Source: Cyclobacterium sp.
GTDB taxonomy: Bacteria; Bacteroidota; Bacteroidia; Cytophagales; Cyclobacteriaceae
DNA: 64,000 nt
Reading direction: 5' to 3'
Assembly: GCF_014762705.1 (NCBI RefSeq)
Contig: NZ_JABURL010000102.1
Coordinates: forward strand, 1-64,000
The translations under genes were made by a program, and so were the position numbers. Under the pieces are notes generated by a model. That model did not search any database. It had not been told where the DNA came from and saw nothing but the letters and a program-made list of their open reading frames with translations. Of this stretch, positions 18,687 to 26,894 are shown in pieces. The stretch's first letter is position 1. Every line of letters begins with the position of its first letter.

Positions 18687-19283
18687 ATGAACAGGTTTTT
18701 AAAAAAAATAGGCTTGGTCTTCTTTCTGGCCTCCATTCAGCTCTTGACATCTTGCAGTAAAACGGAGGATCCAGCACCTGCGGCTGACTATTTCATGAAA
18801 TTTAAGATCAATGGGGAATGGGTGGAGTATAGGTTGATGGAGTACCATGCTGTGATTTTCAGCTATGATGCCAATGGGGGTATTTTCAGCTCCCTGATCC
18901 AGGCCCTGGGGGAGGGAAGTACCGGCACCAGTAACTTTTTCAGCATTGCCCTATGGAGTGAGGAAGTGTTTGAAGAAAGGACCTATCAGCTGCAGGAAGG
19001 GGTCAGGGCTTACGAAAGCTCTTTTTTGCCCAGTCTGATTTTTACCCGGTCAGATTTACAGGGAAACATGTACAATGCTGCCCTGCTGCAGCAAAATTAT
19101 CCGACCATAAGCGTTCCTGACAATGGCAGCCTGACATTGACCCACATCGGAACTGATTTGATAGAAGGTACATTTGAAGCTACCCTTTTTGGTCCCATTA
19201 CTCCAAGTACAGGCCGTGGCGATACCGAATTAAGGGTTACAGAAGGATCATTTCGCATGAAGTTGATCGTTAACCTGCCTTGA
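18687..19283 (+). CDS. hypothetical lipoprotein
   Basis: 198 residues. Leader with lipobox LLTSC (Cys near 23), then a Pro/Asp linker and a beta-rich body starting FMKFKINGEWVEYRL, a pattern seen in Bacteroidota lipoproteins with one Ig-like fold. The C-terminus GSFRMKLIVNLP closes as a strand. Likely in the outer membrane or facing the periplasm. No partner genes; followed by a repeat cluster. Confidence 0.7.
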   Translation: MNRFLKKIGLVFFLASIQLLTSCSKTEDPAPAADYFMKFKINGEWVEYRLMEYHAVIFSYDANGGIFSSLIQALGEGSTGTSNFFSIALWSEEVFEERTYQLQEGVRAYESSFLPSLIFTRSDLQGNMYNAALLQQNYPTISVPDNGSLTLTHIGTDLIEGTFEATLFGPITPSTGRGDTELRVTEGSFRMKLIVNLP

Positions 19284-19304
19284 AGGGGGTTTAATTCAGT
19301 TACC

Positions 19305-19425
19305 GGGGATTACAAATCCCGCGGAGCAGCATGGGAACGTGATGTTCGACATTTGCAATGTCGGACGACAGATGATCAGGATTTGTAATCCTGCTGACCT
19401 GAACTTTATGGGGATTGTTAATCCC
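19305..19425. repeat. palindrome cluster A (four units)
   Basis: Four palindromes in about 120 bases: GGGATTACAAATCCC (19306-19320), CGACATTTGCAATGTCG (19347-19363), CAGGATTTGTAATCCTG (19377-19393) and GGGATTGTTAATCCC (19411-19425). The arms differ but the TTTGYAA core (or its complement) is kept in three of four. Order and spacers match cluster B at 20.8 kb. Confidence 0.75.
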
Positions 19426-19447
19426 GCAGAGCTAAATCCATTCGGGA

Positions 19448-20032
19448 CTACCTTTCCAATTTCAATACCAACTCCGCCACTCTTCTTCCCAGTCCTTCAG
19501 CTTTTTTTAAAAACAAGATATCCACCTCTTTTCCCGTATAATCACCCTCCCCGGTAATTGCCGAAGCTCCAAATGCTGCCTCTGTTTCGGCTCCACCTAT
19601 GATCAGCATCCCGTGAACCAGCATCGCACGGATCATGCCAAACATCACCGATTCTTCCCCAAGGGAAAAGCCGCCACCCGTGACAAATACGGCACCGATC
19701 TTATTTTTTAAGGGCCTGCCTTCAAATGGCCAGCTATTGATAAATTCCTGCACCTGAGGGGCCATATTGGCATTGTACACAGGGGAACCCAAAATGATGG
19801 CGGAGGCATTCAAGACCTCCTCCTCGATCACCTCCTCAACGGGTTTGATGGTGTAACTGACATTATCGACTTGTTCCACTCCCTCCGCCACAGCTTCAGC
19901 CATGGCTTGGGTATTGCCTGAACCGGAGTAATAAGCAATGAGGATGCTGGGATAATCCTGTGCCATTGCTTTTGCACTTAAGAAAATCAGGAAACATAAA
20001 ATCAGGTATTGGCTGAGTGCTTTATCTTTCAT
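19448..20032 (-). CDS. exported flavodoxin-like protein
   Basis: 194 residues. A clear signal peptide (LILCFLIFLSAKAMAQ) precedes a flavodoxin/WrbA-type fold: YYSGSGNTQAMAEAVAEG is the FMN phosphate loop, followed by AIILGSPVYNANMAPQVQEF and FVTGGGFSLGEE. Such folds are normally cytoplasmic, so export is unusual; it would need FMN insertion before Tat-type export or outside the cytoplasm, yet the leader has no twin arginine. Its start overlaps the end of the nucleotidyltransferase gene by 11 bases, so the three genes 20691-19448 are read together. Confidence 0.85.
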   Translation of the reverse strand: MKDKALSQYLILCFLIFLSAKAMAQDYPSILIAYYSGSGNTQAMAEAVAEGVEQVDNVSYTIKPVEEVIEEEVLNASAIILGSPVYNANMAPQVQEFINSWPFEGRPLKNKIGAVFVTGGGFSLGEESVMFGMIRAMLVHGMLIIGGAETEAAFGASAITGEGDYTGKEVDILFLKKAEGLGRRVAELVLKLER

Positions 20033-20495
20033 TAAAATCTAAATTTTCAAGATCATCTAAATCCTTATACCTACCGCTAGCCTTTTTGGTTTTTATCAAA
20101 TCCGAAATGTTTATGAGTTTCACTTCAATATTTTGAATTTTAACAATTTTCACACTCGGATAGGCATCATCAAATTCAACTCCTTGAATGGCAGTCACAA
20201 TGTCAATAGCCATAGGGGGTCTTCCAAATGAAAAAACTTCATACCTGTCACTATTCAAAAATTGATCAAGACGTATGGCATTGGTGGGTAATCCAAAAAA
20301 TGAAAATGCCTTAATAAGTTTTCTATAATTTTCTTCTGTTGCTTTTACCCAAATATCCATATCTCCTGTCGTCCTGTGATAACCGTGCAGAACTACTGCA
20401 TACCCTCCAATTAGGATATACGCCACATCAAACTTGTTCAGACTTTCGATAAAGTCTTTAAAATCATTATTAAACAGATTAAGAAGTGCTACCAT
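20022..20495 (-). CDS. nucleotidyltransferase (AbiEii/DUF6036-like)
   Basis: 157 residues. The fold signature is YILIGGYAVVLHGYHRTTGDMDIWV: GG near residue 31 and the DMD metal pair near 46-48. MAIDIVTAI gives the third acidic residue. Enzymes of this type transfer NMP or are toxins or antitoxins of paired systems. It overlaps the 70-residue gene upstream by 17 bases, the usual layout of such pairs. Confidence 0.82.
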   Translation of the reverse strand: MVALLNLFNNDFKDFIESLNKFDVAYILIGGYAVVLHGYHRTTGDMDIWVKATEENYRKLIKAFSFFGLPTNAIRLDQFLNSDRYEVFSFGRPPMAIDIVTAIQGVEFDDAYPSVKIVKIQNIEVKLINISDLIKTKKASGRYKDLDDLENLDFNER

Positions 20496-20691
20496 CTTTG
20501 ATCAAACTTCTTACCTCAAAATAGTCCTTATCCATCTTAGGCCAGTCACTACCTACAAACCCATAGGCAGCTTGCATCAGGTGAAGAAAGACATCCCTTT
20601 TTTCTTCCTCCGAAAGGTTTTTATACTGTTTTTGATGATCCGCAGCTTCCTCGAAACTTTGGATGGCAAAAGCTTTTTTGTCTAGTTTCAT
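20479..20691 (-). CDS. small partner protein of the nucleotidyltransferase
   Basis: 70 residues, helical and charged (EEAADHQKQYKNLSEEEKRDVFLHLMQAAYGF). First gene of the three-gene unit, overlapping the nucleotidyltransferase by 17 bases. The same kind of short protein commonly precedes nucleotidyltransferases in Bacteroidota. A toxin-antitoxin role is possible but not shown. Confidence 0.7.
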   Translation of the reverse strand: MKLDKKAFAIQSFEEAADHQKQYKNLSEEEKRDVFLHLMQAAYGFVGSDWPKMDKDYFEVRSLIKDGSTS

Positions 20692-21043
20692 TATTTACTG
20701 GTCTTTGGCAGTAGCAATATAAGCATAAAAAAAGTTCTGGATTGTGAAAATTCACGTTATGGGGATTACAAATCCCCTTTATCTTGGCCACGGGATTACA
20801 AATCCCGCAGAGCGGTACGAGAACGCGCTGTCCGACATTTGCAATGTCGGACCTCAGATTATGCAGGATTTGTAATCCTGCTGAGGTCCATTCTACGGGG
20901 ATTACAAATCCCCTTTATCCGGACCACAGGATTGAAAATCCGGAGGAGCGGATCTGTACTAAAATGCCAACTTCTACTGGTATTTTCTAACATAAGCTTG
21001 TAATTTCGGTTTACTGAAAAGAAATAATGGTTCGCAACAACTC
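20692..21043. other. intergenic region with palindrome cluster B
   Basis: Between the divergent nucleotidyltransferase unit and hemH. Mostly occupied by cluster B (20760-20941). No gene seen. Confidence 0.5.
20760..20941. repeat. palindrome cluster B (six units)
   Basis: Units: GGGGATTACAAATCCCC (20761-20777), CGGGATTACAAATCCCG (20791-20807), TCCGACATTTGCAATGTCGGA (20831-20851), GCAGGATTTGTAATCCTGC (20863-20881), another GGGGATTACAAATCCCC (20897-20913) and GGATTGAAAATCC (20929-20941). Units two to four reproduce cluster A in the same order, with similar spacers (GCAGAGCGGTACGAGAACG against GCGGAGCAGCATGGGAACG). Confidence 0.78.
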
Positions 21044-22075
21044 ATGAATAAAAATAAAGCCAAAACAGGCATTTTATTGGTCAATTTGGGTACGCCGGAC
21101 AGCACTGCCACCGCAGATGTTCGGAAATACCTCCGGGAATTTTTAATGGATGGCAGGGTGATCGATATTCCCCTTATACCCCGCTGGATGCTGGTAAACC
21201 TGATCATTGCCCCCTTCCGGGCACCCAAGTCGGCAGGGGAATACCGCAAGTTGTGGACGGAAAGAGGATCACCCCTCTTGTTTCATACAGTAGATTTAAA
21301 GGAAAAATTGATCCCCCTATTGGACAGCAGCCGATACCAGGTGGAAATGGCCATGCGCTATCAGTCACCCTCCATAGCGGATGGATTAAAGGCATTGAAC
21401 AAGGCCAATGTCAAAGAGATTATCGTCTTGCCTCTTTTTCCCCAATACGCCTCAGCTACCAATGGATCGGTAATAGACAGGGTTATGGAACTGGCCCGGG
21501 AATGGCAGATCATTCCCAATATTCGCTTTATCAGCAATTTTGTGGAACATCCCCTGTTTCTGGAAGCATGGGCCGAGTTGGGTAGGGAAATGATGGCCCA
21601 GGGTGAATACGACCGCTTTCTTTTCTCCTATCACGGATTGCCAGAAAGACAGATCAGGAAAGGCTCAGTAGCTGGTTATTGCCAGTTGGGCGACTGCTGT
21701 GGCAATTACACAAAAAAGAACCAGTTCTGCTACCGGGCGCAGTGTTTTTATACCACCAGGTTGATTTCCGCTAAATTAAACCTTCCTCCAGAAAAAGTAG
21801 TCACTTGTTTTCAGTCCCGTTTGGGAAAGGATCCCTGGATCAAGCCTTACACAGAGGATCTGATAAAGGAAATGGCCGGTAAGGGCGTAAAAAAGGTATT
21901 GGTTTTTTCGCCGGCCTTTGTAGCAGATTGTTTGGAAACCACCGTGGAAGTTGGTGAGGAATATAAAGAGCAGTTTATGGAGTTGGGGGGAGAGCAATGG
22001 GACCTTGTACCCAGTCTAAACTCCCGGGATACCTGGGTAAAATGTGTGAAAGATTTGGTGACTAAAGAAGATTAA
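21044..22075 (+). CDS. hemH: ferrochelatase
   Basis: Inserts ferrous iron into protoporphyrin IX, the last step of haem synthesis. 343 residues. LLVNLGTPDS start, PLFPQYASATNGSV, catalytic His in FSYHGLPERQI near residue 194, and FSPAFVADCLETTVEV with the conserved acidic residue near 289. A Cys-rich insert (CQLGDCC...CYRAQC) follows the catalytic motif and may bind a metal or cluster. Stand-alone gene; downstream gene convergent. Confidence 0.95.
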   Translation: MNKNKAKTGILLVNLGTPDSTATADVRKYLREFLMDGRVIDIPLIPRWMLVNLIIAPFRAPKSAGEYRKLWTERGSPLLFHTVDLKEKLIPLLDSSRYQVEMAMRYQSPSIADGLKALNKANVKEIIVLPLFPQYASATNGSVIDRVMELAREWQIIPNIRFISNFVEHPLFLEAWAELGREMMAQGEYDRFLFSYHGLPERQIRKGSVAGYCQLGDCCGNYTKKNQFCYRAQCFYTTRLISAKLNLPPEKVVTCFQSRLGKDPWIKPYTEDLIKEMAGKGVKKVLVFSPAFVADCLETTVEVGEEYKEQFMELGGEQWDLVPSLNSRDTWVKCVKDLVTKED

Positions 22076-22109
22076 GCAGGTTACCACCTTTTCTCAGCCC
22101 TTATCATTT

Positions 22110-22694
22110 TCAGGAATTGGCATGGCCTTCAAGAAGGTCCTTTGCCATTTTCCTGTATTTTTCCAGATCCGGAAGTGGTATGCCGGTAAGTTTGGCTTTT
22201 TCATCCCACTCCCTCATTTTTAATATCAGCTGATGGTTTTTATCTGCCTCAAAAGCCAGGGCTTCGGCTGCCGTCATGACACCACCCTGAAACTTCAGGG
22301 TTTCCTTGCTGGCTTCGGATAATTTTCTAAAGTATTCGGGGTTTTTATAGGTTAGGTAGCGCTTGGCCGCTACATGGCTTTCCACCAAAAGCGCAATCAA
22401 CTCAGGAAATCCCAGTTCTCTCAAATATTCCGCTCCCAGCTTTTCGTGGTCCATTACACCAAAACCATCCATTTCTTCCAATTCCTTTTCCTGGGCAAAT
22501 AAATGGCCCAGGTCATGGAAAAATGCTGCCAGAATCACTTCAGCACCATACCCCTCCTGCTCTGCAAGCTGGGCTGCCTGGCACATGTGTTCGATTTGAG
22601 ATACCGGTTCACCGATATAATCGGCATGGCCATACGATTCATACAAGGAAAAGACCGCATCAATCTTTGGCTGGGAGGACGATTTTGTCATCAT
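22110..22694 (-). CDS. HD-domain oxygenase of the PhnZ type
   Basis: 194 residues. HD metal motifs: His in SQIEHMCQAAQ near 36, FFHDLGHLF near 60, VMDHEKLGAEYL and LVESHVAAKRYL. The N-terminal YIGEPVSQIEH matches the Tyr/Glu motif of PhnZ, the di-iron oxygenase that cleaves 1-hydroxy-2-aminoethylphosphonate to glycine and phosphate. Divergent from the phosphonatase-like gene. No PhnY dioxygenase is seen in the window, so the hydroxylated substrate must come from elsewhere or be different. Confidence 0.85.
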   Translation of the reverse strand: MMTKSSSQPKIDAVFSLYESYGHADYIGEPVSQIEHMCQAAQLAEQEGYGAEVILAAFFHDLGHLFAQEKELEEMDGFGVMDHEKLGAEYLRELGFPELIALLVESHVAAKRYLTYKNPEYFRKLSEASKETLKFQGGVMTAAEALAFEADKNHQLILKMREWDEKAKLTGIPLPDLEKYRKMAKDLLEGHANS

Positions 22695-22849
22695 CGAAAT
22701 ATTTTTTTTTGAAAATAATCATATTCTGCATGAATGCCTATACCGCTTAATTAAAAATTAACACAAGCTTGATAAGTAAGCGTTTTAATATCCGGTATAT
22801 TTTAGGTATTTTGACAAGCAAAAATATAGCGCTACCACGCTTTCCATTT

Positions 22850-23566
22850 ATGAAAAACCCCATCAAGCTGGCCGTATTTGACATGGCCGGAACCACCATT
22901 AAAGATCATAGCAATGTAGCACAGGCTTTTCAAAAAGCTTTTTTTAATCATGGCTACAGAAAAGTAAGCCTGGAAGAGGCAAACGAAAAAATGGGTTATC
23001 CCAAGCCGCTGGCCATCCGGGAAATGCTTCAAAACCATATTTCACCCGGTGAGCAGGTTACAGAAGCACTGATTGACAAGATTCATGATAGTTTTGTGGC
23101 GGAAATGATACAATTCTACAAGCATAGCCCTGACATAGCCCCAATGGCCGATGCCCTGGAAGTTTTTGAGTCTTTGCAACAAATGGGGATCAAAGTGGGT
23201 CTGGATACTGGTTTTAGCCGGGATATCACTGATACCATCCTGAGCAGAATTGGTTGGAAAGGGCATCCCCTGATTGACATTACGGTATGTAGCGATGAGG
23301 TTAAAAAAGGGCGGCCTCATCCGGACATGATTTTGAAAATGATGGCTGCCCTTGGTATTGGAAACCCACTTGAAGTGATCAAAATAGGAGATACTGAAGT
23401 GGATATCCATGAAGGATTAAATTCCGGTTGTCTGATGAGCATTGCAGTGACGACCGGAGCATATACCGAAGAACAATTGAGGGCACATGGTCCTACGCAT
23501 GTTGTACATGCCCTCAGCGAAATCCTGCCCCTGGTGGAGCGAGAAATGGCTACACAACAGGATTAA
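22850..23566 (+). CDS. phosphonatase-like HAD hydrolase
   Basis: About 238 residues. The HAD nucleophile motif is VFDMAGTTIKD near the start; a cap domain follows; motif II lies in GLDTGFSRDITD and motif IV in KIGDTEVDIHEG. The pattern fits the phosphonatase-like family related to PhnX but without its clear Schiff-base lysine signature. ATG 22850 is preferred over the upstream start at 22769, because the domain begins there and the extra 27 residues have no family character. Five bases before the DUF5690 gene. Confidence 0.85.
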   Translation: MKNPIKLAVFDMAGTTIKDHSNVAQAFQKAFFNHGYRKVSLEEANEKMGYPKPLAIREMLQNHISPGEQVTEALIDKIHDSFVAEMIQFYKHSPDIAPMADALEVFESLQQMGIKVGLDTGFSRDITDTILSRIGWKGHPLIDITVCSDEVKKGRPHPDMILKMMAALGIGNPLEVIKIGDTEVDIHEGLNSGCLMSIAVTTGAYTEEQLRAHGPTHVVHALSEILPLVEREMATQQD

Positions 23567-23571
23567 GTCTC

Positions 23572-24894
23572 ATGCAACGTATCCCTTTGCTGGAAAGGAA
23601 GCTGGCTGCGATCCACCCCTTTTTAATGAGTGTGTTTGCAGCATCAATGGCTTTTTTGACCTACAGCTGCATGTATGCTTTTAGGAAACCCTTTGCTGCT
23701 GCCACATTTTCCGGAGAAGAATGGTTGGGACTTGACCTTAAGGTCTGGTTGATATTGATGCAAACCATTGGCTATATGGCCAGCAAGTTTTATGGTATCA
23801 AAATGATCTCAGAGCTGAATGCCAGTCACAGGGCCAGGTTGATCCTTGTCTTGATAGGGGTCTCCTGGATGGGTCTACTGGGTTTTGCCCTGCTGCCGGC
23901 CCCCTTCAATATAGGCTGTTTTTTAATCAATGGCTTCCCGCTTGGACTGATTTGGGGCCTGGTATTTCATTATTTGGAAGGCAGAAAATTTACTGAAATG
24001 ATGGGAAGTATTTTGGCCATCAGTTTTGTGTTTTCTTCAGGCTTTGTAAAATCTATTGGCAGGTACCTGTTGGAGTATTGGTCAATAGGACCCTTTTGGA
24101 TGCCCTTTTTAACAGGGGCTATTTTTGTCCCCCTATTGGTTTTGACTGTTTTTTTGCTGGACCATACTCCTGCCCCCAGCAATGGGGATATTGATTTGAA
24201 AACCCAAAGAAGGTCCATGAACAGCAATGAAAGGAAGGCTTATTTCAGTCAATTCAAGGTAGGCATCATTTTGTTGGTATTGGTCTACATGATCCTAACC
24301 GCTTTCCGGGATATCAGGGACAATTTTGTGGTGGAGATCTGGAAGGACCTGAAAGTGGAAATTCCGCCGGAACTGCTTACACAGACCGAGGTGCCTGTCA
24401 CATTGCTGCTATTGCTGATGATGGGCTTGCTGGTACTGGTTAAAAACAATTTAAAAGCCTTGTTTCTTTACCATTTGATCATCATTTCAGGATTTATTTT
24501 GGCCGTATTGAGTACCCTTTCCATGCTTTCGGGCTGGTTGGATCCATTTTACTGGATGGTGGCTACCGGTACCGGCATCTATATGGCCTATATTCCCTTT
24601 AACTGTCTGCTATTTGACAGGTTATTGGCAGCCTTTAAATATTCCGGAAATGTTGGATTTTTAATGTACCTGGTGGATAGTTTCGGCTATCTGGGATCTT
24701 GCGGCATTTTGGTATTCAAGCAATTCGGAGATTGGGAAGCCATGAGTTGGCTGAGTTTTTATTCCCAGGGGTTGGTTTGGATGATGGGTTTTTGTGCTGT
24801 ATTGATGCTGTTAAGCGGGGTGTATTTTTTCAGGAAATTACAGGGGTACCAACTGCTTGCTGGCTTAAAAACAATCCCGGAAATACTCAGATAG
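23572..24894 (+). CDS. DUF5690 family multi-pass membrane protein (MFS-like)
   Basis: About 440 residues with 11-12 membrane segments. Segments FLTYSCMYAFRKPFAAATF and NGFPLGLIWGLVFHYLEGRK have the look of organophosphate-antiporter-type MFS proteins (AFRKPF close to the GlpT/UhpT YxxRK motif). The start is ATG 23572, five bases after the phosphonatase-like stop; the upstream extension of the frame runs antiparallel to no family. The genomic pairing with two phosphonate enzymes suggests uptake of a phosphonate or phosphorylated compound, which is inference. Confidence 0.85.
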   Translation: MQRIPLLERKLAAIHPFLMSVFAASMAFLTYSCMYAFRKPFAAATFSGEEWLGLDLKVWLILMQTIGYMASKFYGIKMISELNASHRARLILVLIGVSWMGLLGFALLPAPFNIGCFLINGFPLGLIWGLVFHYLEGRKFTEMMGSILAISFVFSSGFVKSIGRYLLEYWSIGPFWMPFLTGAIFVPLLVLTVFLLDHTPAPSNGDIDLKTQRRSMNSNERKAYFSQFKVGIILLVLVYMILTAFRDIRDNFVVEIWKDLKVEIPPELLTQTEVPVTLLLLLMMGLLVLVKNNLKALFLYHLIIISGFILAVLSTLSMLSGWLDPFYWMVATGTGIYMAYIPFNCLLFDRLLAAFKYSGNVGFLMYLVDSFGYLGSCGILVFKQFGDWEAMSWLSFYSQGLVWMMGFCAVLMLLSGVYFFRKLQGYQLLAGLKTIPEILR

Positions 24895-25321
24895 ATGTAT
24901 TGCCACAAATAGCCAGGCCTGCCTGATGCAGACCGGTATGACAAGAAAGTCACAGCATGGGATGTTTTCAAACACCTGGCTAAAGACCGGCAGACAGGTG
25001 CGATATTCTCCCGCATACCGGAACCTTCGGAAGGGGAAAGGCATGACTTTTAGAAAAAAATATAAACAGATGAATTTAAACTTTTAACCGGCACAAGGCG
25101 AAGCCATTTTGTTTTTTCTACCAGTCCAGTCAGAAAGGTAGCTGATTTAGAACAACGTTGATTTTTCTTTTTAGAAAAACCGGAGGCAGCAAACAAGTAC
25201 TTTGAAGGGCGGCAAACGCACAAGGCAGCATCATGTAAGCAAAATCAAAATATTATCATTGACTTTTTTTGGATTAGAGCCTTGGGTTATGTATTTTAAG
25301 AAGATAAAAGAAGCACAAAAC
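24895..25321. other. intergenic region, nothing recognised
   Basis: About 430 bases between the DUF5690 gene and the metalloprotease. A TTG-initiated upstream extension (from 25202) of the next frame crosses it without family features. No clear terminator. Confidence 0.4.
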
Positions 25322-26023
25322 ATGACTTATTTAATATTCAATGCGTTTTTATCTATAAATTTTTTGTTGATTTACAATTCTATAGAGGTATTCAACAAAA
25401 AAGAGCCTATGGCCAAGCCCACTGTTCTAGCTACTTCCAATGACGATTTGGAGCGTTTTTCCACCAATAAGAGTATCCCCCTTGAAATACGCGACATTAC
25501 ACTGGAAGCTTTATCCTATTTTCCAGATCTTTTTGAAACAGAAATAGACTTTCAGTTCAAAAAAAACATACATGGCTCTGTGATGCAGGCACAACCGAAA
25601 GTCGGCTCCCTTTTATTTTCAAGTAAAAAAGAACGTGGCTACCGGATAAAGATCAGCCGCTACCTGGCATTGGAAGACGAGGCTGTACCAATCGAAAGCC
25701 TTCCCAAAGAAGTTCTATTGGGATGGATTGGTCATGAACTTGGGCACATACAGGACTACCTGGAAAGAAGTGCTTTCAACCTTTTGGGATTTGGTGTCAA
25801 ATACTATCTTTCCAAAAGCTTTGTCAGTGAAGCTGAGATTGCTGCTGACAGTTATGCGGTGGCCTCTGGACTGGGAGAGAAAATCATTGCCACCAAGAAT
25901 TTTGTGTTGAATCATGAAAAATTGCCTGAGGGCTATAAAACCAAAATCAGAACCTTGTATATGTCTCCGGGAGAAATTCTTTCCATGGTAGATGCGGAAG
26001 AAGAACTCGAAGATGAAAATTAA
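25322..26023 (+). CDS. putative zinc metalloprotease (HELGH)
   Basis: About 233 residues. One N-terminal hydrophobic segment (MTYLIFNAFLSINFLLIY) acts as an anchor or leader. The zinc motif HELGH lies in LGWIGHELGHIQDYLE near residue 142, and SEAEIAADSYAVASGLG about 35 residues later supplies a third ligand, the arrangement of gluzincin-type proteases. Start chosen at ATG 25322; ATG 25292 and TTG 25202 are also open. Substrate unknown. Confidence 0.7.
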   Translation: MTYLIFNAFLSINFLLIYNSIEVFNKKEPMAKPTVLATSNDDLERFSTNKSIPLEIRDITLEALSYFPDLFETEIDFQFKKNIHGSVMQAQPKVGSLLFSSKKERGYRIKISRYLALEDEAVPIESLPKEVLLGWIGHELGHIQDYLERSAFNLLGFGVKYYLSKSFVSEAEIAADSYAVASGLGEKIIATKNFVLNHEKLPEGYKTKIRTLYMSPGEILSMVDAEEELEDEN

Positions 26024-26261
26024 TTGATGCTTCAATCGTTTTCCATTTTTCTAACATACAGTGCTTTGAAAGACTAACCGGGGAAATAGGGCAGATTTTG
26101 CTCCATCAGGTTCATTCAATTATCCAGTTGTCAATCAATTATTATTTTTTAGTCTTTACGGACAAACCTGTACCAAATCGGTTCTATTCGAAAACCATCA
26201 TGTAAATCCGGAGTTAAGAATGGAACCATCACATGATTGGCAGCAAAAAACCAGATTGATA

Positions 26262-26894
26262 ATGACGCAAGAATTGGCCCTTTTTCCCCTCAAATTAGTC
26301 GCATTTCCTGGAGAAGAGCTCAATCTCCACATATTTGAGCCTCGGTACAAGCAACTCATCAGCGAATGTCTGGTGAATAACGAAAGCTTTGGCATATGCA
26401 CCTTTATAGACAAACTGATGCCTCTGGGAACGGAAATGATGGTGCGGGAAGTAACCAAAAGGTATGAAGACGGAAGGATGGATATAAAAACCAAAGGGCT
26501 GAAAACTTTTAAAATTCTTGATTTTAACAATCCCCTCGAAGGAAAACTATATGCCGGAGGCAAGGTGGAAATTATTCCTTTGGATAAAACCAAAGCATCC
26601 ATCGAAAAAAAGGAAGCCTTCTCCAGGGCATTAGAAAATCTTTATGATCTCATGGAGCAGCCGCTGAATCTGGGAGAGATGGCAGATTTGAATTCCTTTG
26701 CCTATGCCCATAAAGTGGGCTTAAAATTAACAGAGGAATATGCACTGCTGTCGATTAACCATGAAGAAGAGCGCCTGGATTTCCTAATGCAACACTTTCA
26801 AAAAATCATTCCTATCTTGAAAGAAATTGAATCCTCCAAGCATAAAATCAAGATGAACGGACATTTCAAATATTTGGATCCTTTAAATTTTTGA
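26262..26894 (+). CDS. Lon substrate-binding domain (LON_N) protein
   Basis: About 210 residues. LALFPLKLVAFPGEELNLHIFEPRYKQLI is the first strand-helix block of the Lon N-terminal domain, with FGICTFID following and a helical C-terminal half. No ATPase or protease domain, so a stand-alone YcaJ/PUA-like binder. ATG 26262 fits the family start; ATG 26220 is an alternative giving 14 more residues. The 3' end overlaps the convergent TPR/SH3 gene by 12 bases. Confidence 0.88.
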   Translation: MTQELALFPLKLVAFPGEELNLHIFEPRYKQLISECLVNNESFGICTFIDKLMPLGTEMMVREVTKRYEDGRMDIKTKGLKTFKILDFNNPLEGKLYAGGKVEIIPLDKTKASIEKKEAFSRALENLYDLMEQPLNLGEMADLNSFAYAHKVGLKLTEEYALLSINHEEERLDFLMQHFQKIIPILKEIESSKHKIKMNGHFKYLDPLNF

